Below are positions 30,641 through 40,580 of a DNA stretch of 64,000 nt, piece by piece. Within the stretch, counting starts at the first letter, position 1. Every line of letters begins with the position of its first letter. Under the pieces are notes generated by a model. That model worked only from the letters and a program-made list of their open reading frames with translations, did no database searches and was not told where the DNA came from. A program made the translations under genes and the position numbers. The stretch is taken from contig CAUYUJ010003002.1 of NCBI GenBank assembly GCA_963575745.1, positions 1,353,336 through 1,417,335 on the forward strand. The letters are read 5' to 3'. The stretch comes from Prorocentrum cordatum (Eukaryota; Sar; Dinophyceae; Prorocentrales; Prorocentraceae).

Positions 30641-30797
30641 CATGTCGGCGGCGAGCTGGAGGGGGGAAGGGGCAGGGCCTTCTCAGAAGGCGGCGGGACT
30701 TCTCAGAAGCCCTCGCGCCTCCTGGGGAGGCTTGGAAAACTTCTCAGAGGGCCAAGGGGACTTTCTCGCTTCCTCCCTGGGCTCGCCGCCGATCACA

Positions 30798-30900
30798 GCT
30801 CGGGCCTCTGGCGCTCGCCCGGGACGGTCCGGGCGCCCCGGGAACGCCCTCGGCGGGGCGCAGCCGCTGGGAGGCATCCCGAGGCTGGAGGACCGCCGAG
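30798..30900 (+). repeat. dispersed repeat family F, copy 2
   Basis: AGCTCGGGCCTCTGGCGCTC, GGGACGGTCCGGGCGCCCC and GCGCAGCCGCTGGGAGGCAT. It is closest to copy 23,728. Confidence 0.75.
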
Positions 30901-31144
30901 AACCGCCGAACACGCCCCCTTCGGAGCTTCTCCCACGAATGTCCCCCTGATGGGAACCTCCCTTCACGACTCCACAGCGGCCGCTGCTGCCCCAGAGCTC
31001 CGGAGCCGCGGCTCTTGCTCGCCACGTGGACCCCGGAGAGCTGGACCCCGCCCCCAGGAGCTGACTCTTCCCGAGGTGGTTCTTGACGGTCCCTGGCCCC
31101 CCAACAAAGGGCTCCCGGAGGCCGACGATTGGCAGACACTTCCC

Positions 31145-31360
31145 GTCGCGAGTGTTCCACAACGAGAGGAAACATGGTTTTCGAACCGTACCTTTGAAGG
31201 GGCCCTGGGACACACGAAAAAATACACACAAATCAATTTTTTCCCCGTATTTTCCTATATTTTCTTGGTTTTTGTCTTCGCCCCCAGTTCCCATGTTTTC
31301 CCATATTTTCCTGGGAATCGGCGATTAATTGTGTCTGTGTGTTTTTTTCCCCTCCTGAAC
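31145..31360 (+). repeat. dispersed repeat family D, copy 2
   Basis: GAAGGGGCCCTGGGACACAC, CCCATGTTTTCCCATATTTT and TTAATTGTGTCTGTGTG match 20,010-20,200. Confidence 0.75.
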
Positions 31361-31365
31361 CTTGG

Positions 31366-31470
31366 GTCTCCTCCAGCGGCCGTTCGGGACGATCCAGGCA
31401 CCACAGGAACGCCCTCGGCGAGGCGCCGTCGCGGGAACGCATCCCAGACGCATCCGAGGCTGCAAAGGCC
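31366..31470 (+). repeat. dispersed repeat family F, copy 3
   Basis: GTCTCCTCCAGCGGCCGTTC, GGGACGATCCAGGCACC, GGAACGCCCTCGGCGAGG. It follows family D directly. Confidence 0.7.
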
Positions 31471-31715
31471 TCGACCGCCGACCCCGCGATTTCTGCTCAC
31501 GACCTGACGGCGAGCCCTGGGGGGGGGAGTGAGAGGGAGCCGGCCTTCCCACAGGGCTCGGAGGTCCCTAGACCTTCTCAGAAGTGTCCTACGCCTCCCC
31601 CTGGTCGTTGGCCCCTTTTCTTTTCAAACAAGAAAGCCTTTCAGAAAGCTAGAGAGCTTGTGAGAAGCCCCGCCGCCTTTTGAGAGGGCCTCCTCCTTCT
31701 CATTGCCCCCTCCCC

Positions 31716-31785
31716 CTCCTCCTCCTCCTCCTCCTCCTCCTCCTCCTCCTCCTCCTCCTCCTCCTCCTCCTCCTCCTCGCCCCCC
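31716..31785 (+). repeat. (TCC)n microsatellite
   Basis: About 20 CTC units. Simple repeat. Confidence 0.95.
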
Positions 31786-31927
31786 TCGCTCGCCGCCGAG
31801 TCAGCGAGCGGGGAGGGGTTAACCTCGAAGGCCCCGCGGGCGGCCGCCGCCGCCGCGGATCCCCCCCGGGAGCCTCCGAGGCCGCCTGCGGCGGGCAGGG
31901 CCGGTGGGCGCGCGGGAAGCGGTAGCG

Positions 31928-32745
31928 CAGGGGCCGGGAGTTCTGCAGCGCCCAGCGGGAGGACCTCGGCGGGCCGCGCGGGGGGGGGAGGGCCGAGACG
32001 CACAGGAGGGACGTACGAGAAGGAGGAGGAGGAGGAGGAGGAGGAGAGAGGAGGAGAGGAGGAGGAGGAGGAGGGAGGAGGAGGAGGAGAGGAGGAGGAG
32101 GAGGAGGAGGAGGAGGAGGAGGAGGAGGAGGAGGAGAAGGAGGAGGAGGAGGAGGAGGAGGAGGAGAGGGAGGAGGAGGAGGAGGAGGAGGAGGAGAGGT
32201 AGGAGGAGGAGGAGGAGGAGAGGAGGAGGAGGAGGAGGAGGGAGGAGGAGGAGGAGGAGGAGGAGGGAGGAGGAGGAGGAGGAGGAGGAGGAGGAGGAGA
32301 GAGAGGAGGAGGAGGAGGAGGGAGGAGGAGGGGAGGAGGAGGAGAAGGAGGAAGGAGGGAGGAGGAGGAGGAGAGAGGAGGAGGAGGAGGAGGAGGAGGA
32401 GGAGGAGGAGGACACAGGAGGAGGAGGAGGAGGAGGAGGAGGAGGAGGAGGAGGAGGAGGAGGAGGAGGAGGAGGAGGAGGAGGAGGAGGGAGGAGGAGG
32501 AGGAGGAGGAGGAGGAGAGGAGAGGGAGGATGGAGGAGGAGGAGGAGGAGGAGGAGGAGGAGGAGGAGGAGGAGGAGAAGGACGAGGAGGAGGAGATGAG
32601 GAGGAGGAGGAGGAGGAGGAGGAGGAGGAGGAGGAGGAGGAGGAGGAGGAGTGGCCGGGAGCTCTGCAGCGCCCAGCGGGAGAACCTCGGCGGGCAGCGC
32701 GGGTGGGGGTCAGGAGCGAACGAAGGACGCAGACGTACATGGGCG
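31928..32745 (+). repeat. (GAG)n expansion between two copies of a 90-bp sequence
   Basis: CTGCAGCGCCCAGCGGGAG, then CCTCGGCGGGC, occurs at 31,940-31,975 and again at 32,667-32,700, followed in both by GCGCGGG, GGAGGGCC/GGAGCGAA and GACG...ACGTAC. Between them is about 630 bp of nearly pure GAG. The unit with its attached microsatellite was probably duplicated in tandem and the spacer expanded. All long Ser, Leu, Pro, Glu and Arg frames here are artefacts. Confidence 0.8.
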
Positions 32746-33080
32746 ATTTCGGAAACCCTGAAATTCAAAACACTGTCGTCTCCTGGGGGCGCATCTTTTA
32801 CTTCCGCCGCCTCCCGCCGCCCAGCTTCCGCCGGCGGAGGCGGCCTCGTCTTACTCCCGCAGACCTTCTGCCGCCCTCCCGCCGCGGAATAGATGACAAC
32901 TCCTTTGATCCTCGAAGGCACGGCCCTTTCTCGAACGCCTCGCACGAAGCCGCGCTGGTTTCGAGGGCACGCGTGGCGCGAACGCTCGCATCGCGCGGCC
33001 AATCTCGCGGGTTCGGGGGGCCGTGCCCGTGTGCGTGGTTGGGCGCGTACGTTCCCTGCTGGCTCCACGAGGGCGCCGGG
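32746..33080. other. stretch without recognisable gene
   Basis: GC-rich sequence open in several frames. Nothing is supported. Confidence 0.4.
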
Positions 33081-33213
33081 CTCGCCATCGCTCGGGCCTC
33101 CGGTCCCCGCCGTGCACGTGTGGGCTTCGTGCGCGGGCACTTGTCCGCTCGATGGCCCAAAAGGCTCCTCGACGGTCCTCGCCGAGAGGAAGCATGCACA
33201 CGTCCGAGCGGTT
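33081..33213 (+). mobile_element. MITE-like repeat, family 1, copy 2
   Basis: Left end CTCGCCATCGCTCGGGCC, right end CACACGTCCGAGCGGTTT; the interior landmarks GGCTCCTCGACGGTCCTC and GAGGAAGCATGCACACG match copy 1. Confidence 0.65.
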
Positions 33214-33302
33214 TCAATGGGAGGGGGGGGGGCCTCGAGGCGCGATGTGCTTCGCGCCCCCGCCGGTGACATGGGCCCAGCTTGGCCCCCTCGCGCTCGC
33301 CT

Positions 33303-33304
33303 GT

Positions 33305-33341
<37 letters not shown>

Positions 33342-33372
33342 GGTCGTCGTCGTCGTCGTTCTCGTTCTCGAG
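33303..33372 (+). repeat. (GTC)n microsatellite
   Basis: TCG/GTC repeats, about 65 bp. Simple repeat. Confidence 0.9.
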
Positions 33373-33701
33373 GTTGTCGGTGTCGATTTCGTCGTCATCG
33401 TCGCCGTTCAGGCTCGAGGATCTCATCTTCTTGCTGATTTCGAGCGCTTTTGAGCCTCTTCGACCCTATGAAGGTGCTTCCGAAGATCGCCCGGGCACTC
33501 CTCTGGGGTTCGCTGTCTGTTCGAGGCTTGTAGGAAGATGCGCTCGTTTGGCAAACAGAAGCCTCAAGCACTTCCCCCTCGTCCTGAGGGCTCTGAACGG
33601 GCCCTCGAGGCTGGGATCGAGGAAAACTAACGCCAAAATTGAAAACACAAACGTATCCTCGCAGAGAGGAAGAACACCCGGCACGACCATGAACTCTCAA
33701 A
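33373..33701. other. stretch without recognisable gene
   Basis: Mixed sequence with no repeat or gene identified. Confidence 0.4.
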
Positions 33702-33827
33702 GCTCCGCGCGGATTGTTCGGATCTGCGCTGGGCCCCCCTCCCTGGCGCGCGGAGCGAACAAGGGTCGGAGCCGTAGCTTCGCCCGGGGAGCCCAGCGCA
33801 GATCCAAGAAATCCGCGCGGAACTCCG
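33702..33827 (+). mobile_element. MITE-like repeat, family H, copy 2
   Basis: Left end CTCCGCGCGGATTGTTCGGA then TCTGCGC; right end GCGCAGATCCAAGAAATCCG then CGCGGAACTCC. The arms are complementary over about 26 bases with two or three mismatches. The interior matches 991-1,126 (GGCGCGCGGAGCG). Confidence 0.65.
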
Positions 33828-34047
33828 CACAATTTCTGTGATGAGCTTCTGCTCAACACGTTTTCGGTGGCCCCTGGAACACGCAATGCCTTGCAAACTG
33901 AAAGCGCATGGCTCCGCTCCGAAGAGCGGGAGGATAATCTCCGTGAAGACATGGGGAGTGGGATGTGCTTGACATGTCGCGCCGAAGCGTAGTGGGCCAG
34001 AACCGGTGGCGCGACACGCTGAACAAAAGTTCCCAACGGTTGTCGGG

Positions 34048-34145
34048 CCATCACTCGGGACTGCGTCGGCCACTCAAGACGACCCAAGCACCTGGGAACG
34101 CTCTCGGCTCGGCGCGGCTGGCAGAGAGCTCCCCAAGGCTGGACA
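34048..34145 (+). repeat. dispersed repeat family F, copy 4
   Basis: CACTCGGGACTGCGTCGGCC, AAGACGACCCAAGCACCTGG and GAACGCTCTCGGCTCGGCGC. It is more diverged. It is bracketed by two GCTGAACAA(A)(A/G)(C)GTTCCC strings at 34,018 and 34,207. Confidence 0.55.
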
Positions 34146-34228
34146 ACCACAACAAGCCGACGGAAACGACCGAACAACTCGAGCCTCGCACCCGCGTTGC
34201 GAAACGCTGAACAAGCGTTCCCGACCCC

Positions 34229-34530
34229 ATGCCAAAGCTGGTTTTCCCCGCGCATGCTTTCGCAGCAAAGATCCTTGCCTGGTCACGAGGATTGCGTGTT
34301 CCGAGACCCTTGCTGGCCTTGCTGACGCTGCTGCTACTGCCGCTCACATCTGGGTTCCACGTTGGGGCCATTCCTTCTGCCTCTCCGCGGGGAGCGGGTG
34401 GCCCCCCGAGCCGCCGGCCACTTGCGGCAGGTCCCTGGGCTCCGCGGCGGGGCGCTGCCGTGCCTGCCGCGCCGGGGGGGCAGGGGGGCGGTATGGGGAC
34501 CCCGCGGACTGAGCAGCTCGTGAAGCCACG
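34229..34530 (+). CDS. candidate N-terminal exon with signal-peptide-like start, unknown
   Basis: ATG at 34,229 opens a frame whose residues 25-43 form a Leu-rich hydrophobic core (RPLLALLTLLLLPLTSGF), followed by a stretch rich in Ser, Arg, Ala, Gly and Pro with almost no acidic residues to about residue 90. That is the layout of a signal peptide followed by a transit-peptide-like region, as in plastid proteins of peridinin dinoflagellates. The coding-like part ends near 34,525 and a pyrimidine tract follows at 34,580-34,735, so it would be a first exon. The mature protein is not visible. The minus strand is also open here. Confidence 0.3.
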
Positions 34531-34579
34531 GGGGGTGCACTCCCTCCAGTCTCTTGCTCCTCCTGCGGATCCTCAGCCT

Positions 34580-34735
34580 GCGTCTCGTGTTCCTCCTCCT
34601 CCTCCTCATCGTCATGTTCCTACTTCTGCTCTCCCCCTCCTTCTCCTCCTCCCCCTTCTGCTGCTCCTCCTCCTCCTCCTCCTCCTCCTCCTGCTCCACC
34701 TGTTCCTGCTGCTAGTGCCGCTCCGGTTCCTCGTC
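34580..34735 (+). repeat. (CTC)n pyrimidine tract
   Basis: CTC/CTG repeats with interruptions, purest at 34,640-34,700. Confidence 0.85.
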
Positions 34736-34917
34736 CTCATTTATGCACGATGCGTGGAGATAGCTATCCAGCGCCAGCGCCTGGGGGGATGCATCTTCAG
34801 GCTCATCGCCACCAAATGCGGATACGTGGCCCGAACATCTCCATCTGGCTCCGCCCCCTGGCACGTTGAAGCGCGGAATAATGCCAAGGTCTGCCTGTAT
34901 TCTAATTAATTTAAAAA

Positions 34918-35545
34918 CTAACATTGCCACGAACCCCGACCTTGGAGGACAGATGGGCGTGACTTGCGAGGAATAAACGAAAAACAAAGAAAATGATGCC
35001 TATAGGGCGCATAGAGCTGATTACCGTGTTGTCCGTTTGACGCGGTGCCGCTTGAAAACGCATTATGTTGATTTCCGTGTTATCCGTTAGATGTTTTGCC
35101 ACTTTGAAGGGTCGTCTCCGACCATCTTGGAGTCTTGTAGGGCAGTCTTCGGGCCCTGGGGCGTCTCGGACCATCTCGGAGCCTTCTTAAGCAGTTTGGG
35201 GGCCCACTTGGGAGCCTCTGGGGGCTTCTTGGGAACCTCTTGGAAGGTTCTAGGGGCTTCTTGGGGCCCTCTTGGGACCTCCTGGGGAGTTCTTTGGGCG
35301 GAAGGCCCAAGATGTCGGTCCCTGCCCCCCCCCCTCCCTCCCCCCTCTGGGGCCCCTCTTGAAGCGTTCCTTGGGCCTTCTGAGGCCGCCTTGGAGGCCT
35401 CTTGGGCCGTCTTGGGGGCGTCTTGGGCCGTCTTGGCGCCCTCCTGGGAGCCGCTTGAGCCGTTTTAGGGCGATATGTGGGGCCTCTTGGGCCGTCTTGG
35501 AGCGTCGGGAGGCCGACAAGGCGAACACGTGAAAGAAAAACATGC
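34918..35545 (+). repeat. dispersed repeat family B, copy 1
   Basis: It opens GCCACGAACCCCGACCTTGG, then GGCGTGACTTGCGAGGAA, ATGCCTATAGGG, GTTGTCCGTTTGACG and CTTCGGGCCCTGGGGCGTCT. All are in the same order and spacing at 47,853-48,470. The distal 350 bp is built of short CTTGGGGNC(C/T)TC phrases. About 620 bp in total; the longest dispersed repeat in the window. Confidence 0.85.
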
Positions 35546-36103
35546 AAAAACCCTATGGTTGTAAGTGGGGGAGCGTATGAGGAGGCTTTGTACCAAAACA
35601 ATACGAAGCGTGAACCCCCTACTATTGCAAGAAGCTTCGGGAGTCTTGCATATGAAATAAGACCATGTGCATCAGATCGCGGCGCCGATTATTGTAGTAT
35701 TACTTTGGTGTTGTATTCATATCAGTACTGGTTATGTGTAGGTCTATGATTCTATATTACATTGCAATGGGCGTTCTTGCGATGCCCAAGCACTTGGAAC
35801 TACAAGACCTACCAAACCAATACAATAATAATAACACGCAACCCTGCGACACTTGCAAACCATACCATGTCCTGCCAATCCGGCAGTCGATGTATACGAG
35901 GCAAAACCTAATACTACACCCGATCTGAACATCTCATATAAACAGTACAGTACACAAAACGCTACTGGCTCATCCTACACTATCTCGCAAATAACTCCAT
36001 CGGCATTGATTTTATGCAATCAATGCAATACCGTATGTCTGAGGAGTGGCAGTCTGCACTGCGAGTGCCTCTTGCTCTGTGCAGCCTGCGCGTGGCCTCT
36101 GGA
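35546..36103. other. AT-richer stretch without gene
   Basis: Less GC-rich than the surroundings (CATACCATG, AATACAATAATAATAACACG). No ORF over 70 codons is plausible. It could be unique intergenic DNA. Confidence 0.45.
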
Positions 36104-37144
36104 TCAGGGGCATCGACATGTAATTGAAAAGTTGCAGGTGAGCGCGGAAGCCGCTCTCTCTCCCTGCCCTCTGGGCCCCAGAAGATTATCCGAGTTGCCA
36201 AACGCCCAAAGGCTTCCCACGTGCTTGCCATGGGGTGCAATGTGCGTAAGACTGCGGTTCCACGCATGAGGGCCCAAAACCGAAGACTCCGGCGGCCGCG
36301 CGGAACTTTTCGCCGCCATTAGGTGGCGGCCAGACGGCAATGGGCGACGGACCTTGGAGCTTGGACCACGGGTCAACAAGGACTTTGCGCGCGTAGCTCG
36401 CAGCGCTTGCAGCGGCAAGGTTGGGCCCTGGCTGGGGCTCGCCGCCCGAGTCGGGCCCTTCGCACGGCCCGCGGCTTGCGGAGCTCGCCCCTCGAGCGAG
36501 CTCGTCGGGTGAAGGGGGGGGGTGGCCGGCCGCGTCGGGCAGGCTCGCTGCGAGATCGGGGGTCCGCGCGCGGCAGCTGATCGACTGCTGATGCGTCTCA
36601 GCGGAGGGGCGGACATGGGGCGGCGCAGCAGGGCTCCGGGGGGCGCAACCAAAAGCGGCGCTGCCCATCAGACCACCCGGGCAGGCACCTCCTCCTCCTC
36701 CTCCTCCTCCTCCTCCTCCTTCTCCTCCTCCTCCTCCTCCATCTGACCCATCGAGCCCGCGCCGCGGCGACGACGGCGACGACGGCTCCTGAGCGAGCTG
36801 GCGGAGGCGCGTCCGACAAGCGGGTTCCCCGCGCGCCTTGCATCTTCACGCGGGGCAGTTGCGGAATGCGAGGCGAGGTGGTCTCGTGGCTGCTGCGATC
36901 CGCCCGACGGGAGAAGTGCCGCGCTGGCGCCGCGCCCCTTAGCATCGACCGCCAAGAAAGCGCAAAGCGCCAAAAGAGGGAGCCCCTTCTGGGCGATCGA
37001 CGCGCGCGGGAAGGAGAAATAGGCGGGCCCTTCAGGCGATCGACGCGCGCGGGAAGGAAACATTGGCTGGCCTCCGGGGGGGGTATTTGTTGGTACCAAT
37101 GCAAAACACAAAACATACTCAAGACAATCAGGAAGTAAAGGCAA
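36104..37144 (-). CDS. possible minus-strand coding region across a (GAG)n block, unknown
   Basis: Two minus-strand frames, 36,668-37,144 and 36,104-36,652, are open and coding-like by third-position GC. The first reads a hydrophobic stretch (LPLLALCAFLAVDAKGRG), then an Arg-rich run and poly-Glu encoded by the block at 36,688-36,740; the second continues with Pro/Ser/Arg-rich sequence. Joining them needs a frame change within the block, where repeat-length change is easy. A direct repeat of GGCGATCGACGCGCGCGGGA at 36,990 and 37,037 overlaps the start. No domain is recognised. Confidence 0.25.
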
Positions 37145-37959
37145 ATCTATGCCCCTGCCTTTGTCTCACTTAATTTGTTTGCAATGTAATACGAAATACC
37201 ATGTGACATTTCCATCAACAAATACAACTGGCCCGGGCGAGCTCGGCGTTGAGGCGCGCCGAAATGCTGCCCCTTAGGCTCGGGGGCTCCGTGCCATCCC
37301 TGGGCCATCCCTGCCCGCGCTTGCTGCCGCGCTCGCGTCGCTCTTAGAATTTAGCGGAGGTGGGCGCGCGCGCGCGGGCGCGTGCGCGTCCGTCGCCGAC
37401 CGCGCAGCATCTGGCCGTGGCCGTCGTCGCACGAGTCTCACTGACGTCTGCTCATCGGCTCGCCCGTTGCGCCCGATTCACGGCAGGGCCGCGGCCGCGG
37501 GCGCGCGCAGACGAGAACCGCGCGAATCGCGAGCCCGCCACTCGGCCCGAGCAGAGATTTGCGCCTGAAGGGCCCTGATCCTCGGCAAGGCGGAGGCCAG
37601 CCAAACATTCATAACAAAAAAACATGGCCAAAATTGCTTCGAAAGGACTCCAAAGAAAAACATGATAAGCCAAAACTCTCAAAAACAATATAAATAACAC
37701 AACTATTATTTGGGATGTCCAACGCTTTGCATGTCCATGTTCGGGGACATCGGCGACAACAGCCGAAAATTAATTGCTGCGAAGTAAAATGTCAGCCCTC
37801 TGCGGCAGATCGCCAGCATAATTCTCATTACTAGCGTTGCTTCGCAGTCACCCCCCCCACCACCGCGACGCCGCGCGCGCGCGCGCCTGTCGCGTGTCAT
37901 CGTCGCCGTTTTCTGAGAGGCGGCAGCTCATGATTTCATGCGCGCACGAGTGCGTGGCG
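37145..37959. other. stretch without recognisable gene
   Basis: 37,145-37,225 and 37,600-37,840 are AT-richer and lack ORFs. 37,360-37,578 is open on plus and minus but Arg/Ala-rich and not recognised. A (GC)n run lies at 37,875-37,886. Confidence 0.4.
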
Positions 37960-38265
37960 GCGTCGCGGCGTCAGCCGCGATGGGCCCCGGGAGGCCCCCA
38001 AAACACCCCTGGGACCTCGGTGGGCGCACCCCTCGCGCGGATCGCGGGCTCAGGCGGACGGGGCCGAAGGCCTCCGTAGGCTACGGAAGCCAGAGGCCCC
38101 CGAGGACCGCTGAGGTCTCGGCGCGCCCCTCGCGCGGGTCAGGCGGGCGGAGCCGAAGGCCCTCGAAGGCACCTGCGAGCCACCGAGTGCCGCATGAGTT
38201 TCGGCGCGCCCCTGGCCGCGGGGAGCAGGCGGATGGGGCCGAAGGCTTCCGAATGCAACAAGACC
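37960..38265 (+). repeat. about 90-bp tandem array, three diverged units
   Basis: TCGGCGCGCCCCTCGCGCGG with variants, then CAGGCGGACGGGGCCGAAGG, recurs at about 38,018, 38,117 and 38,200. It is diverged, so old. Confidence 0.65.
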
Positions 38266-38309
38266 CAATTGCTCGGGGCCCTGGGAGCCACCGAGAACCG
38301 AAGAGGCTT

Positions 38310-38468
38310 CGGTTCTTGGAAGACGACTAAAAAATAGCAAAGCATATTCAAACAGAGTCAAATCGTACGAACAATCATCCCCTGACTATTTTCAGTCTAC
38401 TCTTAGAGATGTCTCCTGTAGAGGGGCAGAGGTGTCTCACATAGAGGGGCATACCCGACTTATGGCTA
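38310..38468 (+). repeat. dispersed repeat family E, copy 3
   Basis: AT-richer left part (AAAAAATAGCAAAGCATATT, CCTGACTATTTTCAG) and the doubled end TAGAGGGGCAGAGG / TAGAGGGGCATACCCGACTT. Confidence 0.55.
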
Positions 38469-38546
38469 GCAGTGTTCTGGTCCAGGGTCTGGGGGACTGG
38501 GCCCCGACACTCCGCACGCATGGGCACGCAGAACGGACGCCCCGCG

Positions 38547-38640
38547 TAGGAGGAGGAGGAGGAGGAGGAGGAGGAGGAGGAGGAGGAGGAGGAGGAGGAG
38601 GAGGGAGGAGGAGGAGGAGGAGGAGGAGGAGGAGGCGGCG
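38547..38640 (+). repeat. (GAG)n purine tract
   Basis: About 28 units. It is followed 175 bp later by a (CTC)n tract at 38,815-38,925, so the pair could fold back on each other. Confidence 0.95.
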
Positions 38641-38814
38641 CGGGGCGCCTCCTCCTCCTTCAAACATCAAACTGGCGGCGATGGTCCCACGATAACGAAA
38701 TCGCGCGCTCCTGGGCGGGGTGTGCCACCAGGCCCCGCTCGGCGATACATGGTTGATTGTGGGTTCATGCGCTTACCCCTGAGCCCATCCCCCCATGTCG
38801 TTGCCCCTGGTCCT

Positions 38815-38925
38815 TTTCCTCCTCCTCCTCCTCCTCCTGCTCCTCCTCCTCCTCCTCCTCCTCCCCTCCTCCTCCTCCTCCTCCTCCTCCTCCTCCTCCT
38901 TCTCCTTATCCTTCTCCTCCTGACT
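38815..38925 (+). repeat. (CTC)n pyrimidine tract
   Basis: About 110 bp of CTC repeats with short interruptions. It precedes an open frame on the plus strand. Confidence 0.95.
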
Positions 38926-39168
38926 GGCATTCGGGCTGCCCTGAGGGGGAGAACGGCGAGAGGGCAGCAGAAGGGACAGCAAGGGAGCACAGTAGGAGCT
39001 CGACCACACAAAGCCTTCCACAAGAAGCCCAACCCCGAGACCCCAACACGTCCACTGACGTTTGGTGTGGGAGCGTCACGCGCTGCATCACAAATCCATC
39101 GAAACCGAAGAGACGCAGGGCACCCTGGAGGCACGCAGGGTGTTTCTTCGTATGGGTGTCCACTGTAG
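38926..39168 (+). CDS. exon-like open frame after a pyrimidine tract, unknown
   Basis: Plus-strand frame from the end of the (CTC)n tract to a TAG at 39,166, about 80 codons of mixed composition (HKAFHKKPNPETPTRPLTFG, then HRNRRDAGHPGG). The preceding tract could be an intron end. The minus strand is open as well. No family is recognised. Confidence 0.2.
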   Translation, partial: GIRAALRGRTARGQQKGQQGSTVGARPHKAFHKKPNPETPTRPLTFGVGASRAASQIHRNRRDAGHPGGTQGVSSYGCPL

Positions 39169-39369
39169 GAGAGGAGGGCGGACGACCAATGCGGAAGAGG
39201 ACGGCAGGGGCATGGGGGCGAGGGAGGCGGACTTGCTCCTTCCCACCTCGGGCTCCTCGTGCGCCCCGCCCGAAAACGCGTGGGCAGCGGGGCGCCACAG
39301 TGGCCGAGGCGGCTCATTGACTTGCGTGGCCCCAGCCCATCGCTCGGCGTGAGCAAGCTAGGCAGCCAC

Positions 39370-39425
39370 ATATGAATCCTACCCCCACCCCCCAGGATTT
39401 CTAAGGGGGGGTGGGGGTTTACTCC
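39370..39425. repeat. C-rich/G-rich inverted repeat
   Basis: CCTACCCCCACCCCCCAGG faces GGGGGGGTGGGGGTTTA about 9 bases later. It could form a hairpin, and either strand alone has runs suited to a quadruplex. Function unknown. Confidence 0.6.
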
Positions 39426-39597
39426 GCTCGGCAGCTCCCGATCGAAGTGACGCCCCACTGTCCCCTTCAAAATCGTGTGGGGGGGGCGGTAGGGCTCGCA
39501 TGTGGCCACCGAAAAAGCGGGTCGTGAGGGAGACGTGTCCTGCACCCCGCATACCCAACTGTTCGTCCTAAGCCGTTCCCTGATTTGGAGTCCCGAA

Positions 39598-39765
39598 ACA
39601 GGTGCGGTGACAGACCGTGCGGTGACCTCGAAATCCCCCAGGTCCGTCACCGCACGGTCCGTCACCGCACGGTCTTGGGACCCCGGAGGCCCCTGTCGCC
39701 CGAGACGTCCTCGGAGCACGGCCCGAGTCCCAGAACCACCGCACGGTGTGGTCACCGCCCCGTTC
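39598..39765. repeat. GTCACCGCACGGTC direct and inverted cluster
   Basis: GACCGTGCGGTGACC occurs in forward form at 39,615-39,630 and as CCGTCACCGCACGGTC twice at 39,644-39,674; a related CACCGCACGG(T) appears at 39,738. The arms can form a strong hairpin. Confidence 0.7.
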
Positions 39766-39963
39766 CGGGAGCGGCCAAGAGGAGAGGGGGGTGTCCAAGA
39801 GGCGGGGGTGCAAATCACGACCGGCGGCATGTGCGCGGCCCAGCGGGGGGGGGCCAGGGACGCAATGACATAAGAAGAGGCGCCCTGAAATCTGGGGAAA
39901 TATCGTGCCCCCGCCACATGACCCCTCCCCCCTTGTCATCACCCCCCCTCTTTGCCGCCCCCG
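39765..39963 (+). repeat. dispersed repeat family C, copy 2
   Basis: GGGAGCGGCCAAGAGGAG, GTGCGCGGCCCAGCGGGG and TAAGAAGAGGCGCCCTGAAA match 14,988-15,177. Confidence 0.8.
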
Positions 39964-40137
39964 ACCCTTTGGGGACCCCCGAGGCCTGGCGGTCCCCGGT
40001 GGCCGGGGAGCGCCCAAGGCCCGGATCTCCGGCCCCGCCTCCCCCGCGCGCGCCCCCGGACCAGTTCTCCTCGGCTCGGGGCTTTGGCCGCCTGCCGCTC
40101 TGCCACGGCCCCGGGGGGCCGGCGAGGGGGCCTCGCT

Positions 40138-40268
40138 GGCCATCGCTCAGACGGCCATATTCCCTGTGCTCTTTTTGGTTTCGTGCGTGGCCCTTTCGCC
40201 AAATGATCAAGGCTGCTCATCGAGTGTCCTCGCCGCAGGAAGAATGCACACGTCCGAGCGATGCCAAG
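40138..40268 (+). mobile_element. MITE-like repeat, family 1, copy 3
   Basis: Left end GGCCATCGCTCAGACGG, right end CGTCCGAGCGATGCC, about 131 bp; interior TTTCGTGCGTGG, GCTGCTCATCGAG and TCCTCGCCGCAGGAAG. The termini are more complementary than in copy 1. Confidence 0.7.
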
Positions 40269-40317
40269 CCCAAGGGCTGCACATGAGATGGGGCACCTCC
40301 CGCCGTGACCTTTCCCG

Positions 40318-40580
<263 letters not shown>

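Larger units (their letters stand above)
30655..31715. mobile_element. family J large composite with inverted ends
   Basis: The left arm (30,655-30,775) has GGGCCTTCTCAGAAGGCGGC then GGGACTTCTCAGAAGCCCTC. The right arm (31,640-31,715) reads in reverse: GAGAAGCCCCGCCGCC, TTTTGAGAGGGCC. Between them, in order, lie family F (30,798), an unassigned GC-rich block, family D (31,145), family F again (31,366) and a stretch with further CTTCTCAGAAG. It looks like an about 1.06-kb relative of the 207-bp element at 6,507, or a nest of insertions. There is no transposase-like ORF. Confidence 0.5.

Noticed and set aside
31641-33398. 585-codon minus-strand ORF
   Set aside because: Mostly poly-Ser/Leu/Pro from the (GAG)n array; the unique ends lie in dispersed repeats.
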